Source of the DNA: an uncultured Clostridia bacterium
Lineage (GTDB): Bacteria; Bacillota; Clostridia; UBA1212; UBA1255
DNA length: 34,099 bases
Reading direction: 5' to 3'
Assembly: GCA_947625435.1 (NCBI GenBank)
Contig: CANQOI010000024.1
Coordinates: 1 to 34,099, forward strand
Below are positions 1 to 9,000 of this stretch, in pieces (positions within the stretch are counted from its first letter, which is position 1; every line of letters starts with the position of its first letter). The translations under genes and the position numbers were made by a program. The notes under the pieces are model-generated. The model saw only the letters and a list, made by a program, of their open reading frames with translations. It made no database searches and had not been told where the DNA came from.

Positions 1-57
1 CCGGTCTTTCAAATTACGGAATAGGGGCGGTTGCCTATCAAATTATTGTGTTACTTT
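1..57. other. Non-uxuA DNA at the window edge, possible mobile-element end
   Basis: These bases follow the premature stop of uxuA and do not encode the expected family continuation (the segment around the conserved IHPDDPPW motif) in any minus-strand frame. So this is a junction to unrelated DNA, not a simple frameshift. The stretch starting at position 3 (GGTCTTTCAAATTACGG) loosely recalls terminal repeats of some insertion-sequence families, but I cannot match it to a named element and no transposase is present. It could equally be an assembly join. Confidence 0.3.
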
Positions 58-637
58 ACCGCACATGAGCATTTGCGGCGGGTATCACCGCCTCGAGAAA
101 ACGGGCAAGGCTACGCCACAGATCTTCCTCCGTCATGCTTTCGTATGCTCTTAAAAGTCCGTCAAGCCTGTCCTTGGTATAGCTTTCGTCCCACCCGGGA
201 AGCGAAAGGCCGCCCTTTTTGGGATCCATGGCCAGCACGGCCTTGTGGTCATATGCGAGCGCTTCGGCTCCGTCCTGCTGCATGCGCGAAAGCTCGCTCC
301 TCAGCCAGTCGAATACGGGCATGAAATTGTAGCATACACATTTCACGCCTGCCCGTCCCAGCCGCCTTATGTTCTCACAGTAATTTGCCGTGTATCTGTC
401 TGCTTCCGGGCCTCCCAGCTTTATTTCCTCAGGCACCGGCACGCTTTCGACCACCTCGAAGGCAAGACCCGCGCCGTTTGCCCTGTTTTTGAGAGCGTTT
501 ATGCTGCTCTCGCTCCACACGCTTCCCGGCGGCACGTCGTATACTGCCGAAACGACAGTCCGCACGCCCGGTATCTGGCGTATCTTATCAAGCGTTACGG
601 GGTCATCTTCTCCGTACCATCTGAACGACATCTTCAT
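56..637 (-). pseudogene. uxuA: Mannonate dehydratase, C-terminally truncated
   Basis: UxuA dehydrates D-mannonate to 2-keto-3-deoxygluconate in cytoplasmic glucuronate catabolism. The N-terminus (MKMSFRWYG, then QIPGVRTVVSA) and the YNFMPVFDW and LSLPGW segments are typical of the family. The reading frame gives 193 residues where family members have about 350-390. Similarity stops near the ARFLEAVIP segment, and the part expected to hold the IHPDDPPW region and the metal ligands beyond it is absent. The start at 637 lies one base after the uxaC stop, with AAGGAG 12 bases upstream; ATG at 631 is an alternative. The truncated product is probably inactive. Whether this is biological disruption or a contig-edge artefact cannot be decided here. 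Confidence 0.75.
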
Positions 638-638
638 A

Positions 639-2009
639 TCAGTCTTTTTCTCCTTCCGTAAGCTTTTTTGTATTGTCATGGCTCAGTCTGCGCGCTATCG
701 TGTACGCGGCGTCCTCGCAGAGTTCGCCGGATTCTACCCATTCCGCGAGAAGCCCGCACAGTATCCTCCTGAAATAGTCGTGTCTCACGTACGACATGAA
801 GCTCCTGCTGTCCGTGAGCATTCCGGGAAATCCCGCTATGTATCCCGTCTCGGCCACCGTCTCAAGCACGTCGCGTATACCGCGCTTGTGGTCGCAGAAC
901 CACCACGCCGCGCCGCATTTTACGTTCCTGAAGCTGCCGCAGGCTGCGCAGAGAGCCGTCAGCTCCGACGGGTTCAATGAATATATGACAGTCTCGGGAA
1001 GTCCCCCGTTTGAGTTTATCAGGTCGAGCATGTGTAAAATGTTATTCACGCTGAGAGCGTCGTTTACGGCATCTCCCCCGGCATCCGCTCCGCACAGTCC
1101 GAAAAGGCGCGTATTCACATTTCTGAGCACCGAAGTGTGCCACTGCATGACAATGTCATTTGCCCTGTATTCTTCGGCTAAAAATACATACATGTTCCCT
1201 AAGAAGCCCTCGTATTCTTCCTGTGTCACGCCGGCGCCGCCCAGTGCCTTTTGAAATACGGCGCCCGCCTGCGCGTCGCTCGCGGCACTTCCCGGGAACA
1301 CCTGTATCCCCACATCCGAGAAACGGCAGCCCGCCTCTTTAAAATATGCGAGTCTTTTTGCGAGCGCATATTTCAGATCCGCCAGCGTACGTATTTCCGT
1401 GTCCGCGGCCTGCGAAAGCCTGCTTATGTATTCGGGGTATTTAACGTCGGTCATGCCGAGAGCCCTGTCCGTGCGGAAAGAAGGCGTGATCCTGCATGTG
1501 AGAGCCGCGTCGTTTCCGAGCATTTTATGGTATTCGAGCGTGTCCGCCGGGTCATCGGTGGTAGCGATATATTTTACGCGGGAACGCTCCGTCATTTTAC
1601 GGGGAGAGAGTTTTTCTTTTTTTATGATATCGTTGGCTTCTTCCCATATCTCGCGGGCGGTGCGGGGACTCAGCGTCTTTTCTATGCCGAAATATCGGGA
1701 AAGCTCCATTTGAGTCCAGTGATACAGCGGATTACCGGCGGCCAGCTCTATGGCCTTAGCATATGCGGCAAATTTCTCGTAATCGCCGGCGCCGCCCGTT
1801 ATGAGCTCCTCCGGTATGCCCGCCGCGCGCATGAGACGCCATTTGTAGTGGTCGTGGGAAAGCCACATGTCGCCTATGTTGCCGAAAACCTCGTCGCGGG
1901 CTATCTCCTCCGGGCTCAGATGGCAGTGATAATCGTATATGGGAAGATCCTTTACGGATCCGTAAAGAGCACGTGCCGTTTCGCTGTGCAAGAGCATTTC
2001 TTTATTCAT
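639..2009 (-). CDS. uxaC: Uronate isomerase (glucuronate/galacturonate isomerase)
   Basis: This enzyme interconverts D-glucuronate with D-fructuronate and D-galacturonate with D-tagaturonate, the entry step of hexuronate breakdown in the cytoplasm. At 456 residues it is full length for the family (about 470). The amidohydrolase-type metal motif DYHCHLS is at residues 26-32 (His28, His30). The segments MWLSHDHYKWRLMR, IATTDDP and MQWHTSVLRN are also characteristic. It is first in a two-gene unit with uxuA (one base between stop and start), behind a good promoter at 2067-2095. GAAAGGGG serves as a distant ribosome-binding site about 13 bases before the ATG, and CCCGAAAGGG next to it could form a small hairpin over it. 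Identification is secure; preference for galacturonate or glucuronate cannot be read from sequence. Confidence 0.96.
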   Translation of the reverse strand: MNKEMLLHSETARALYGSVKDLPIYDYHCHLSPEEIARDEVFGNIGDMWLSHDHYKWRLMRAAGIPEELITGGAGDYEKFAAYAKAIELAAGNPLYHWTQMELSRYFGIEKTLSPRTAREIWEEANDIIKKEKLSPRKMTERSRVKYIATTDDPADTLEYHKMLGNDAALTCRITPSFRTDRALGMTDVKYPEYISRLSQAADTEIRTLADLKYALAKRLAYFKEAGCRFSDVGIQVFPGSAASDAQAGAVFQKALGGAGVTQEEYEGFLGNMYVFLAEEYRANDIVMQWHTSVLRNVNTRLFGLCGADAGGDAVNDALSVNNILHMLDLINSNGGLPETVIYSLNPSELTALCAACGSFRNVKCGAAWWFCDHKRGIRDVLETVAETGYIAGFPGMLTDSRSFMSYVRHDYFRRILCGLLAEWVESGELCEDAAYTIARRLSHDNTKKLTEGEKD

Positions 2010-2066
2010 AAAAGCTAAAAGCCCCTTTCGGGAATTTCATCCCGCATACTTGTCGATACAGCACGA

Positions 2067-2095
2067 ATTATATTTTCTTATGTTCAATTTTTCAA
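2067..2095 (-). promoter_or_regulatory. Sigma-A promoter for uxaC
   Basis: On the minus strand there is TTGAAA (2095-2090), a 17-base spacer and a perfect TATAAT (2072-2067). Transcription would start near 2060, giving a leader of about 50 bases. The -35 box lies only 14 bases beyond the stop codon of the upstream ABC ATPase gene, and no hairpin terminator is visible between them, so read-through from the ABC operon is possible. Confidence 0.75.
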
Positions 2096-2108
2096 GACAC
2101 TATATGAT

Positions 2109-2807
2109 TTAAAATGCGTCATCTTTTGATTTCTGCGGCAGGCACGACAAGACTCCGTCTTTTATCTCTATATGCCTCGTGCAGTAATCCGATACGGCCT
2201 TATCGTGCGTAACTATGATCATGGTCGTACCTTCCCTGTTAAGAGACGTGAGCAGCTCCATTATCTGAGCGGACGTGGCGCTGTCAAGAGCTCCCGTGGG
2301 CTCGTCGGCCAGAATGAGGGAGGGACTGTTTACTATAGCTCTCGCGACAGCGACGCGCTGACGCTGTCCGCCCGACAGCTGATTTGCCTTCTTGTGCGCC
2401 TGATCCGCGATGCCTACCTTATCCAGCGCCTGCATACCGAGCTTCTTCATGGCGGAATATGGGGTTTTGTTAAAGAACAGCGGCAGCATGGCATTGAACA
2501 GCACCGACTGATGGTTCACGAGGCAGAAATCCTGAAATACGTAGCCTATCTTCGAATTTCTCACAGACGCCAGCTTTGATTCGGACATACGGCCTATATT
2601 TTCACCGTCAAGCATATATTCGCCGGAGTCGAAGCTGTCTATGCAGCCTATTATATTGAGCAGCGTGGACTTGCCCGCGCCCGATCTGCCCTCAACGGAA
2701 AGGAGCTCGCCCTTTTCTATCTGTAGGTCTATATCCTTCAGCGCCCGGAATGAATTCCTGCCTTCCGAATAATATTTGTTCAAATTCTTAATATCTATAA
2801 AGCTCAT
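2109..2807 (-). CDS. ABC transporter ATP-binding protein (MacB/LolD type)
   Basis: Cytoplasmic ATPase of an FtsX/MacB-type exporter, 232 residues. Visible motifs are Walker A GRSGAGKST (40-48), the Q-loop VFQDF (about 90), signature LSGGQRQR (144-151), Walker B LILADEPTGALD (165-176) and the switch histidine in VTHD. The frame is open further upstream, but the start at 2807 is chosen because AGGAGG precedes it and its ATG overlaps the TGA of the upstream permease (ATGA), a sign of translational coupling. It would power the two permeases encoded just upstream. MacB-like sets of one ATPase and two permeases handle peptides, lipoproteins or antibiotics; the substrate here is unknown. Confidence 0.92.
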   Translation of the reverse strand: MSFIDIKNLNKYYSEGRNSFRALKDIDLQIEKGELLSVEGRSGAGKSTLLNIIGCIDSFDSGEYMLDGENIGRMSESKLASVRNSKIGYVFQDFCLVNHQSVLFNAMLPLFFNKTPYSAMKKLGMQALDKVGIADQAHKKANQLSGGQRQRVAVARAIVNSPSLILADEPTGALDSATSAQIMELLTSLNREGTTMIIVTHDKAVSDYCTRHIEIKDGVLSCLPQKSKDDAF

Positions 2808-4000
2808 AACTCTACCTTCCTCCTGACAGCTGCGCACGATCTTCTCCTGTAGATGAGGAGCGACGCGAATGCAGATAAAAACAACAGAAACAGCCAGTAA
2901 CATATCAACAATACATATAAAGTATGATCCGATGCAAAATGCTCCGTATTAAAAAGATCCATGAGCGTCTTTCCGTTATCCGCCGACAATATCATGATAC
3001 TCATGACAGTAGCCAGCGCCCCGACAGCGCCGAGAGACGATATCATTATGGCGTACCCGCGCTTTTTGGAACAGCCGCACAGGTAAAATGTCAGTATGAG
3101 ATCCATCTTGCTGTGCAAAAACAATATGGAAAAACAGAACGTGAGTATCGCAGACAACAATGTAAGATAGACCGGCAGCGGCATGATACGGTCCAGTGTA
3201 TCCGAAGTGACTTTGCGGGAATCGGCAGCGACGGTATCCGCATCCGTATAATACAGATCATTTTCCTCCAGCAGATCGTATACGGCCTGCGTTTCACTTT
3301 CGGCGCAGTCGTTAAAAAGTATCATGAAGCTGAGTCCCTTAGGCGATATGCGGAATCCGCTGCCGCCGAGGAGCTCGCGCACCTCCCGCGAATCCTTAAT
3401 GATCACTGTATCGCCGCAGGGTGCGATCAGATCGTAGGAGGTAAGTCCGGTAGCGGCCACGTCAAGATCGGGAATATAATACGGGCTTGCTATACTTCCG
3501 ATAATGCGCACTGTGACCGTGCCGTCGCCGTAACCGAAACTCACGTCCCGCGCCTCACCCTTTGTTTCCGTAAAATCTCCCACGGCAATACCCTGAAGCA
3601 GGCCGTTTTCAGTGCCGCTTTCAGAATAAAAGGAATCGCACTCCAGGAGCTCATAGTCCCGCAGCATTTCCGCATTTGCAAGCAAGAGCTGTACCGTTCT
3701 TCCGTTATACGTCACATTTCCGCAAAATTCATATCTGTATATCTCTTTAACGGCGCTCATACCGTCGAGCGTATCGTAAAATGCTTCATCCGGGCCGTCC
3801 AGCGAAAAGCATGAAACGCACACCGCGTCATTTCCGTGCATCATGCCTTCAAACAGTCTGTCCGTGCGCGTATAATACCGGTATGTGCCCGCCAGATACG
3901 CCAGGAGCAGCTCCGCTATTGCAGTGATCATCAAAAGGAACGCCGCAGATATGATAATATTCTTATAAAACGATCTCAGTATCAAAAAATATTTTCTCAT
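2804..4000 (-). CDS. FtsX-like ABC permease
   Basis: 398-residue membrane protein with the MacB/FtsX layout: one N-terminal transmembrane helix (about 18-42), an extracellular domain of about 230 residues, then three C-terminal helices (VYLTLLSAILTFCFSILFL, the GAVGALATVMSIMILS segment, and one ending FASLLIYRRR). The start at 4000 is preferred over an in-frame ATG 45 codons upstream: GGAGAAAGGA precedes it, and the longer version would run into the preceding permease gene. It follows that gene by 20 bases and overlaps the ATPase gene by four. It probably pairs with the other permease as a heterodimer. No substrate can be assigned. Confidence 0.85.
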   Translation of the reverse strand: MRKYFLILRSFYKNIIISAAFLLMITAIAELLLAYLAGTYRYYTRTDRLFEGMMHGNDAVCVSCFSLDGPDEAFYDTLDGMSAVKEIYRYEFCGNVTYNGRTVQLLLANAEMLRDYELLECDSFYSESGTENGLLQGIAVGDFTETKGEARDVSFGYGDGTVTVRIIGSIASPYYIPDLDVAATGLTSYDLIAPCGDTVIIKDSREVRELLGGSGFRISPKGLSFMILFNDCAESETQAVYDLLEENDLYYTDADTVAADSRKVTSDTLDRIMPLPVYLTLLSAILTFCFSILFLHSKMDLILTFYLCGCSKKRGYAIMISSLGAVGALATVMSIMILSADNGKTLMDLFNTEHFASDHTLYVLLICYWLFLLFLSAFASLLIYRRRSCAAVRRKVEL

Positions 4001-4020
4001 ATGCCCTTCCTTTCTCCCTC

Positions 4021-5097
4021 TTATTTTCTCAGCGTCCCGAGCGCAGACCTCCGCACATAGGATATCACAAAAGGAACGGAGGCAAGGACAGATGTGAGTA
4101 TTATGACAGCAGTTATTATAAAGTAGTCCCGCCACTCATAATCCACCGCCGTCAGGTAAAATCTTTCGAAAACGCTGCCGTAGAATATCTTATGTATCGC
4201 CGTCGCGAGCACGCTCGAAGCGAGCGCTATCAAAAAGCGCTCCGAGAACAGGTAAAATGCAATACTTCCTCTCCGGGCCCCCACAAGCTCCGAAACAGTG
4301 TCCGTTTTGCGGTTTAAGGATGTCATATACTGCATCAGAAACAGCAGCGCCGCAACAGAGAAAATATACAGAACGGCGACAGCCGCGATATCGGACGGAA
4401 CCTGTTCGATATCTTCGGCGACACCGTATGCGGGTATCACATTTATCACTCCCGGGATCGCCGACAGCTTGTCCATGAAAGGCTGATGCTCTTCCATGGC
4501 AAGACGTTCGTTCAGTATCACGTCAATGCTGCCTACCGGCAGATCCAGCGCTTCAAAAAGCGTCGAAGGTATATAGTAGCCGCTGTTGAACGTTCCGACT
4601 CCTATGACATTGAATTCACCCGGGCCGCACGAAACAGTATCTCCGGGCTTCACGGATGAATTCCCGCCTCCCTGAAAATACGAAGCTATCACACAGCTTT
4701 CCCTGTTCTGTATCTCGGATTCTGTAAAGCTTATCCTCCCTTTCAATTTATCGCATTCCAGACCGGCGTCATCGTTTTTTGACGCCTGAAACAGTGTGAC
4801 AGATCTGTCGTCTCTCCACAGGGACGAATAAACGATATCTTTTATGTCGTTTTCCCGCAAAACCTTCTCCAGCTCATCCGAAAGGGCATCATAATCGCCT
4901 TCATCGGTTATGACTCTGTACGTACAGTAATACGAAGTATTTACATGCTTAGTCCTCATGTAACTGACAGTACTGCCGTACATAAATATGATGAGCAGAT
5001 CGAGCACGATGCTCCCGACCGCAAATATGCAGAAAATGGCCTTACTCGACTGATAATACTGCCTTATCCTTGATATCAGAAAAACAAGACATTTCAC
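4021..5097 (-). CDS. FtsX-like ABC permease, first gene of exporter operon
   Basis: 358-residue permease with one N-terminal helix (AIFCIFAVGSIVLDLLIIF), a periplasm-like extracellular domain and three C-terminal helices (the IAAVAVLYIFSVAALLFL segment, FLIALASSVLATAI, YFIITAVIILTSVLASVPF). The start is taken as GTG at 5097 because GGGAGG lies nine bases upstream; the ATG at 5154 has no ribosome-binding site and falls inside the promoter. The extracellular part contains PGDTVSCGPGEFNVIGVG, the kind of beta-rich element seen in MacB periplasmic core domains. It is co-transcribed with the second permease and the ATPase from the promoter at 5127-5154. Confidence 0.83.
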   Translation of the reverse strand: MKCLVFLISRIRQYYQSSKAIFCIFAVGSIVLDLLIIFMYGSTVSYMRTKHVNTSYYCTYRVITDEGDYDALSDELEKVLRENDIKDIVYSSLWRDDRSVTLFQASKNDDAGLECDKLKGRISFTESEIQNRESCVIASYFQGGGNSSVKPGDTVSCGPGEFNVIGVGTFNSGYYIPSTLFEALDLPVGSIDVILNERLAMEEHQPFMDKLSAIPGVINVIPAYGVAEDIEQVPSDIAAVAVLYIFSVAALLFLMQYMTSLNRKTDTVSELVGARRGSIAFYLFSERFLIALASSVLATAIHKIFYGSVFERFYLTAVDYEWRDYFIITAVIILTSVLASVPFVISYVRRSALGTLRK

Positions 5098-5126
5098 AAA
5101 AATATCCTCCCTTGTCACACAATTTA

Positions 5127-5154
5127 ATTTTATTGAAAAAAATACATTTGTCAA
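5127..5154 (-). promoter_or_regulatory. Sigma-A promoter of the ABC exporter operon
   Basis: On the minus strand there is a perfect TTGACA (5154-5149), a 16-base T-rich spacer and TAAAAT (5132-5127). The GTG start of the first permease follows about 30 bases downstream of the -10 box. The promoter faces away from that of the VTT-domain gene, so the 180-base interval is a divergent regulatory region. Confidence 0.7.
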
Positions 5155-5193
5155 TATATTATTTTATGAATGCCCTCAGCCACAGAAAAGTAA

Positions 5194-5222
5194 TTGCGAT
5201 AATCCACAATATATAGTATATT
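5194..5222 (+). promoter_or_regulatory. Possible promoter for the VTT-domain/fusion operon
   Basis: TTGCGA (5194-5199), a 17-base spacer and TATATT (5217-5222) fit a moderate sigma-A promoter about 60 bases before the ATG at 5281. The region is AT-rich with alternating TA steps, so other -10 choices are possible. The transcribed leader would contain the palindrome at 5247-5263. Confidence 0.45.
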
Positions 5223-5224
5223 AT

Positions 5225-5272
5225 CTGTATGTCAGTAATGAGACTGTCGCCTGCGGCAGGCGATGCATACAG
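5225..5272 (+). promoter_or_regulatory. Nested inverted repeats in leader of the VTT-domain gene
   Basis: A perfect 17-base palindrome, TCGCCTGC-G-GCAGGCGA, lies at 5247-5263. It is flanked by a second inverted pair, CTGTATG (5225-5231) and CATACAG (5266-5272). The inner element ends about seven bases before the AGGTGGG ribosome-binding site. It may be a DNA operator or an RNA hairpin affecting translation of the gene at 5281. Its 1-base centre would leave a 6-bp stem with a 5-base loop in RNA. It is not a terminator, as no T-run follows. Confidence 0.45.
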
Positions 5273-5280
5273 GTGGGTAA

Positions 5281-6012
5281 ATGCAAAAAAGCGACAAAAA
5301 CATCAGGAGCCAGATAACAAACATAATATTAAAGGCACTTCCTATAACAGGCGTAGTCATCACCGTGCTCATACTCATACTCATCGGCAAGCGCATAACT
5401 CTTGACGATATAATGCGCTTCAGGATGAACGACGTGTGGCTCGCATCTCTTTACCTTGTATGCGCGTATGCAGTAAAGAGTATCCTCATAGTGGTGCCTT
5501 TGAACCTGCTCATGATAGCCGGCGGCATGTTTTTCAACTCGCGCATGCTCTCTCTGTGCGTAAATACGGTAGGCGTCGCAGTGTGCCTCACACTCCCGTA
5601 CCTGCTGGGCCGCCTCATAGGCGAAAAGACGGCCGGTAAATTCATACAAAAATACGACAAGCGCGGCCTGATAGCGCGTATAGGACGCATACAGTCCGAG
5701 AACAGCTTCTTCATCTCATATATAATGCGCGTCATAGGGTTCATTCCCTGCGATATACTGAGCATATACATGGGCGCGTGCCGCATATCGTTCGTAAAAT
5801 ATATAACGGGCGCCGTGCTCGGCTGCGTGCCTTCCATAATAACCGTCACGCTCGTAGGAGCGAGCATAACGGAGCCGGGATCTCCCATGTTCATCATTTC
5901 AGTGGCTATACATCTTCTTTTGTCTGTGATATCATCATTAATATACAGAAATTTCTTAAAGAAACGCGGAGGAAAACAGCATGGAACAGAACAGTCAGTC
6001 GAAGCTGTATAA
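5281..6012 (+). CDS. VTT-domain (TVP38/TMEM64-like) membrane protein
   Basis: 243-residue integral membrane protein. Helices are visible at about residues 17-37, 50-75 (including LYLVCAYAVKSILIVVPLNLL), 80-105, 140-165 and 180-230. The arrangement of VVPLNLLMIAGGMFF, LLGRLIGE and a late VGFIPCDILSIYMGA segment matches the VTT/DedA-related family, whose members move or maintain lipids in bacterial membranes; the precise role of this one is unknown. AGGTGGG precedes the ATG. The last 32 bases overlap the start of the alkyltransferase/beta-helix gene, suggesting coupled translation. It shares no obvious function with that gene. Confidence 0.8.
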   Translation: MQKSDKNIRSQITNIILKALPITGVVITVLILILIGKRITLDDIMRFRMNDVWLASLYLVCAYAVKSILIVVPLNLLMIAGGMFFNSRMLSLCVNTVGVAVCLTLPYLLGRLIGEKTAGKFIQKYDKRGLIARIGRIQSENSFFISYIMRVIGFIPCDILSIYMGACRISFVKYITGAVLGCVPSIITVTLVGASITEPGSPMFIISVAIHLLLSVISSLIYRNFLKKRGGKQHGTEQSVEAV

Positions 6013-9000
6013 GGATTATTTACCCGTCCGATGCGGCAATTCGGATGAAATATTCGAGATCACCGCGGATGATGAATACGTCCTTTCGATAACGGCCGTA
6101 TCGGATAAGCTGAGCGGCATGCAGGACGCGGCGCCCAACCGCTGCACGGAGCTGTGCAAAGAACAGCTTAAAGAATATTTCACGGGTATGAGGCGCGTGT
6201 TCAATTTCCCGTACAGACTCACCGGAACGGACTTTCAGAACGCGATATGGAGTGAGATCGCAAAGGTCCCGTACGGTAAAACGATATCGTACAAGGAGCT
6301 TGCCGAGCGCGCCGGATGCACTTCGGGAGTGCGCGCTGCCGCAAACGCCGCCGGTGCGAACAGATTGCTGTTCTGCGTTCCGTGCCACCGCATAATAGGA
6401 AGCGACGGCTCCCTTACCGGTTTTTCCGCGGGAATCAAGCTCAAGGAATATCTTCTGAATCTTGAAAAGGAGCCCGCCGTATACACAAAATACAATTATT
6501 ACGAAAAGCAGAAGGAGCGCGGTATAGACAGAAGCAACGTGATAACGGGCAGGTTCATATACGATACGGGCGACATACTTTTTGAAACTGAGCCGGACTC
6601 CGTTATAAAGGAGCATAAAACTTATGTATTCCCCGTTTCGTTCGATGTGGGCGGCTGCTCCGGATTCACCGTGAAATGCTTCAGCGAGGCCGAAGAGACG
6701 CCGCCGGATCCGGCGTATGCCACAGGCGCGTACACCGCTTTCGGTCAGGTAACGCACGGCCCGGGTCATGAATTCATTACCGTGACCATGTTCAACGTAT
6801 CCAATTCGTTCGTATCGAGAGCGCCCGTGTCTCCCGGAGAGAACACCATAAATTTTGACATAAACGAAATGAACTTCACCCACGTTTCAAAAATATCCGT
6901 GGTGTCGGACGTGCCTCTCAGGAACATTCAGATATACGGGCTTAACGTGTATGACCAGTATTTCAGGTATAAAGGGCAGAGCAGATTTTACGGCGCGTCG
7001 GGCTGCACGCTTTCGGAAGAGGGACACACGCTCGTGTGTAAAATGAACGGCGCATTTGAAATAGAGAGCCCCGTTTTACCCGATTCGTCCCATTACGCCT
7101 GCAACATGCTCATGCCGCGCAGGAACACCGTATTTATGGTGTTAAAGAACATTTCGACGGCATCGAAGCTCAGGCTTTATTATACGACAACGCTCCACAC
7201 AGAATACAGCGACGATAATTCGGTCGAGATAAGCATATCCCGCTCACCCGAATACAGGGCGTACTATTTTAACCTTTCGGCAACGCCGGGATGCGAGGGC
7301 AGACTGCTGAGGTTCAAGCTCGTTTCGTCGGGCATAGGAGAGATCGTGATACGCGAGTATTCATTTGAGGAGGAAAAACCCATTGTAAAACAGGCGGGTA
7401 AAATAACGTCGTGCACGGCCGCAAACGACATGATCACGGTAAAGGGCTGCATAGACCGCGAGCTCGCACAGGCAGGCGGTACCGTATCTATATACGAGAC
7501 GGACATGCGTGACGAGAGCATTTCACCGGACAGGAAGACTCTCCTTACGTCAGCCCCCGTGAAACGCCTTTGCACGGAGGGAGATACCGAGTTCGAGATA
7601 TCCGGCATACCCCTTAAAGGGAGTAAGATAACGAGGCTTTCTTCGCAGTTTGCGGCATATCTCACGCAGGACGGGGAGACGCTTCCCATAGGCGACAGAT
7701 TTTACATTGAAAACTACATGGATTTTGAGAACAACCCGTATGCCTTCACGCTTCCGGGCACGCGCGTGAGCGTTACGGACGCGCCTTTTAACGCAAAGGG
7801 CGACGCGTGCACCGATGACACGGATCCTATACAGGCCGCTATCGATTACGTCTGGAAGCAGGGCGGAGGCACCGTAGTCGTGCCGGGCCCGCTGCCGGAG
7901 GACCGCGTACAGAAATTTTACGGGAGACGCTACCGCGTCACAAATATCCTCATGAGGAGCCGCGTGGAGCTTCATTTTGAAAACGACACCGTGCTGTGGC
8001 AGTCCCCCGTGTACCGCGATTATAAGTATGTGCCCACATACGGCCACGACAAGGCGGTGCCTAACGTGTGCTGGACCCACTGCCTGCATGTGGCGAACCT
8101 GCCTACAGTGCAGTGTACGTCATGCGAATATGTCAAGATAACCGGTTTCGGTAAGATACGTTCTGTAGATACGGGTGCGGAAGAGGGCGTCGACATAGGC
8201 TCGTATTCTACGGGATGCCCCGACAGGATACATCAGATACCGATAGGATTTTACGAGTGCAGTCACCTTGAATTCCGCGATTTTGAGATAGTGAGATCGA
8301 ACAACTATCATTTCGGGCTTTACGGATGCGCGTATGTGTTCGCGGCGAACATCAAGATGCACGAGGTGCGCTGCGTGAGCGGAGACGGATTCGGCCTTTC
8401 TAAGGGATCGCACCACGTGATACTGAGCAGGAATTTCTTCCAGTCCAACGATGACGGCGTTGTACTGAGCGCCGGATATTTTGATCCGAGAGGCCTCGTA
8501 TGGTGGAAGTCGAGTCCGGGTAAAAGAGGCGGCACAAGGCATGTGCGCATTGCCCATTCTTACATAAATTCCGGCGGCGGCAAGGCGCTTGCGTTCATTA
8601 CGTGGGGCACCAACGACCCCGATTACGAGATGCAGGAGATATCGGATATAACGGCTTTCGACAATTATCTTATATGCGTAAATCCCGTGGGCGCATGGTA
8701 CGACAACCCGTATAACGGAAAACAGCCGTTTGACAACAGTGAGCTTGACGATTATTCTCCGGTCAAATCGGTACGCATTCTCGAAAACCGCTATGAGGGA
8801 AGCTGCACGTTCGGCCCCATACTCGCCACCGATGTCATCACCGACTGCGGGATCTATTCTGCGGACGATTTTCAGAATGGCGATTTCTGCATAAGCAGGC
8901 AGCCCAATCTGTCCAACTGGTCATATAAGAGGAATAAGAACAGGGATTCGGTGGCCGTTCATATGACAGACGGACGTCCCTGCGGCGTTCTCGGACATTT

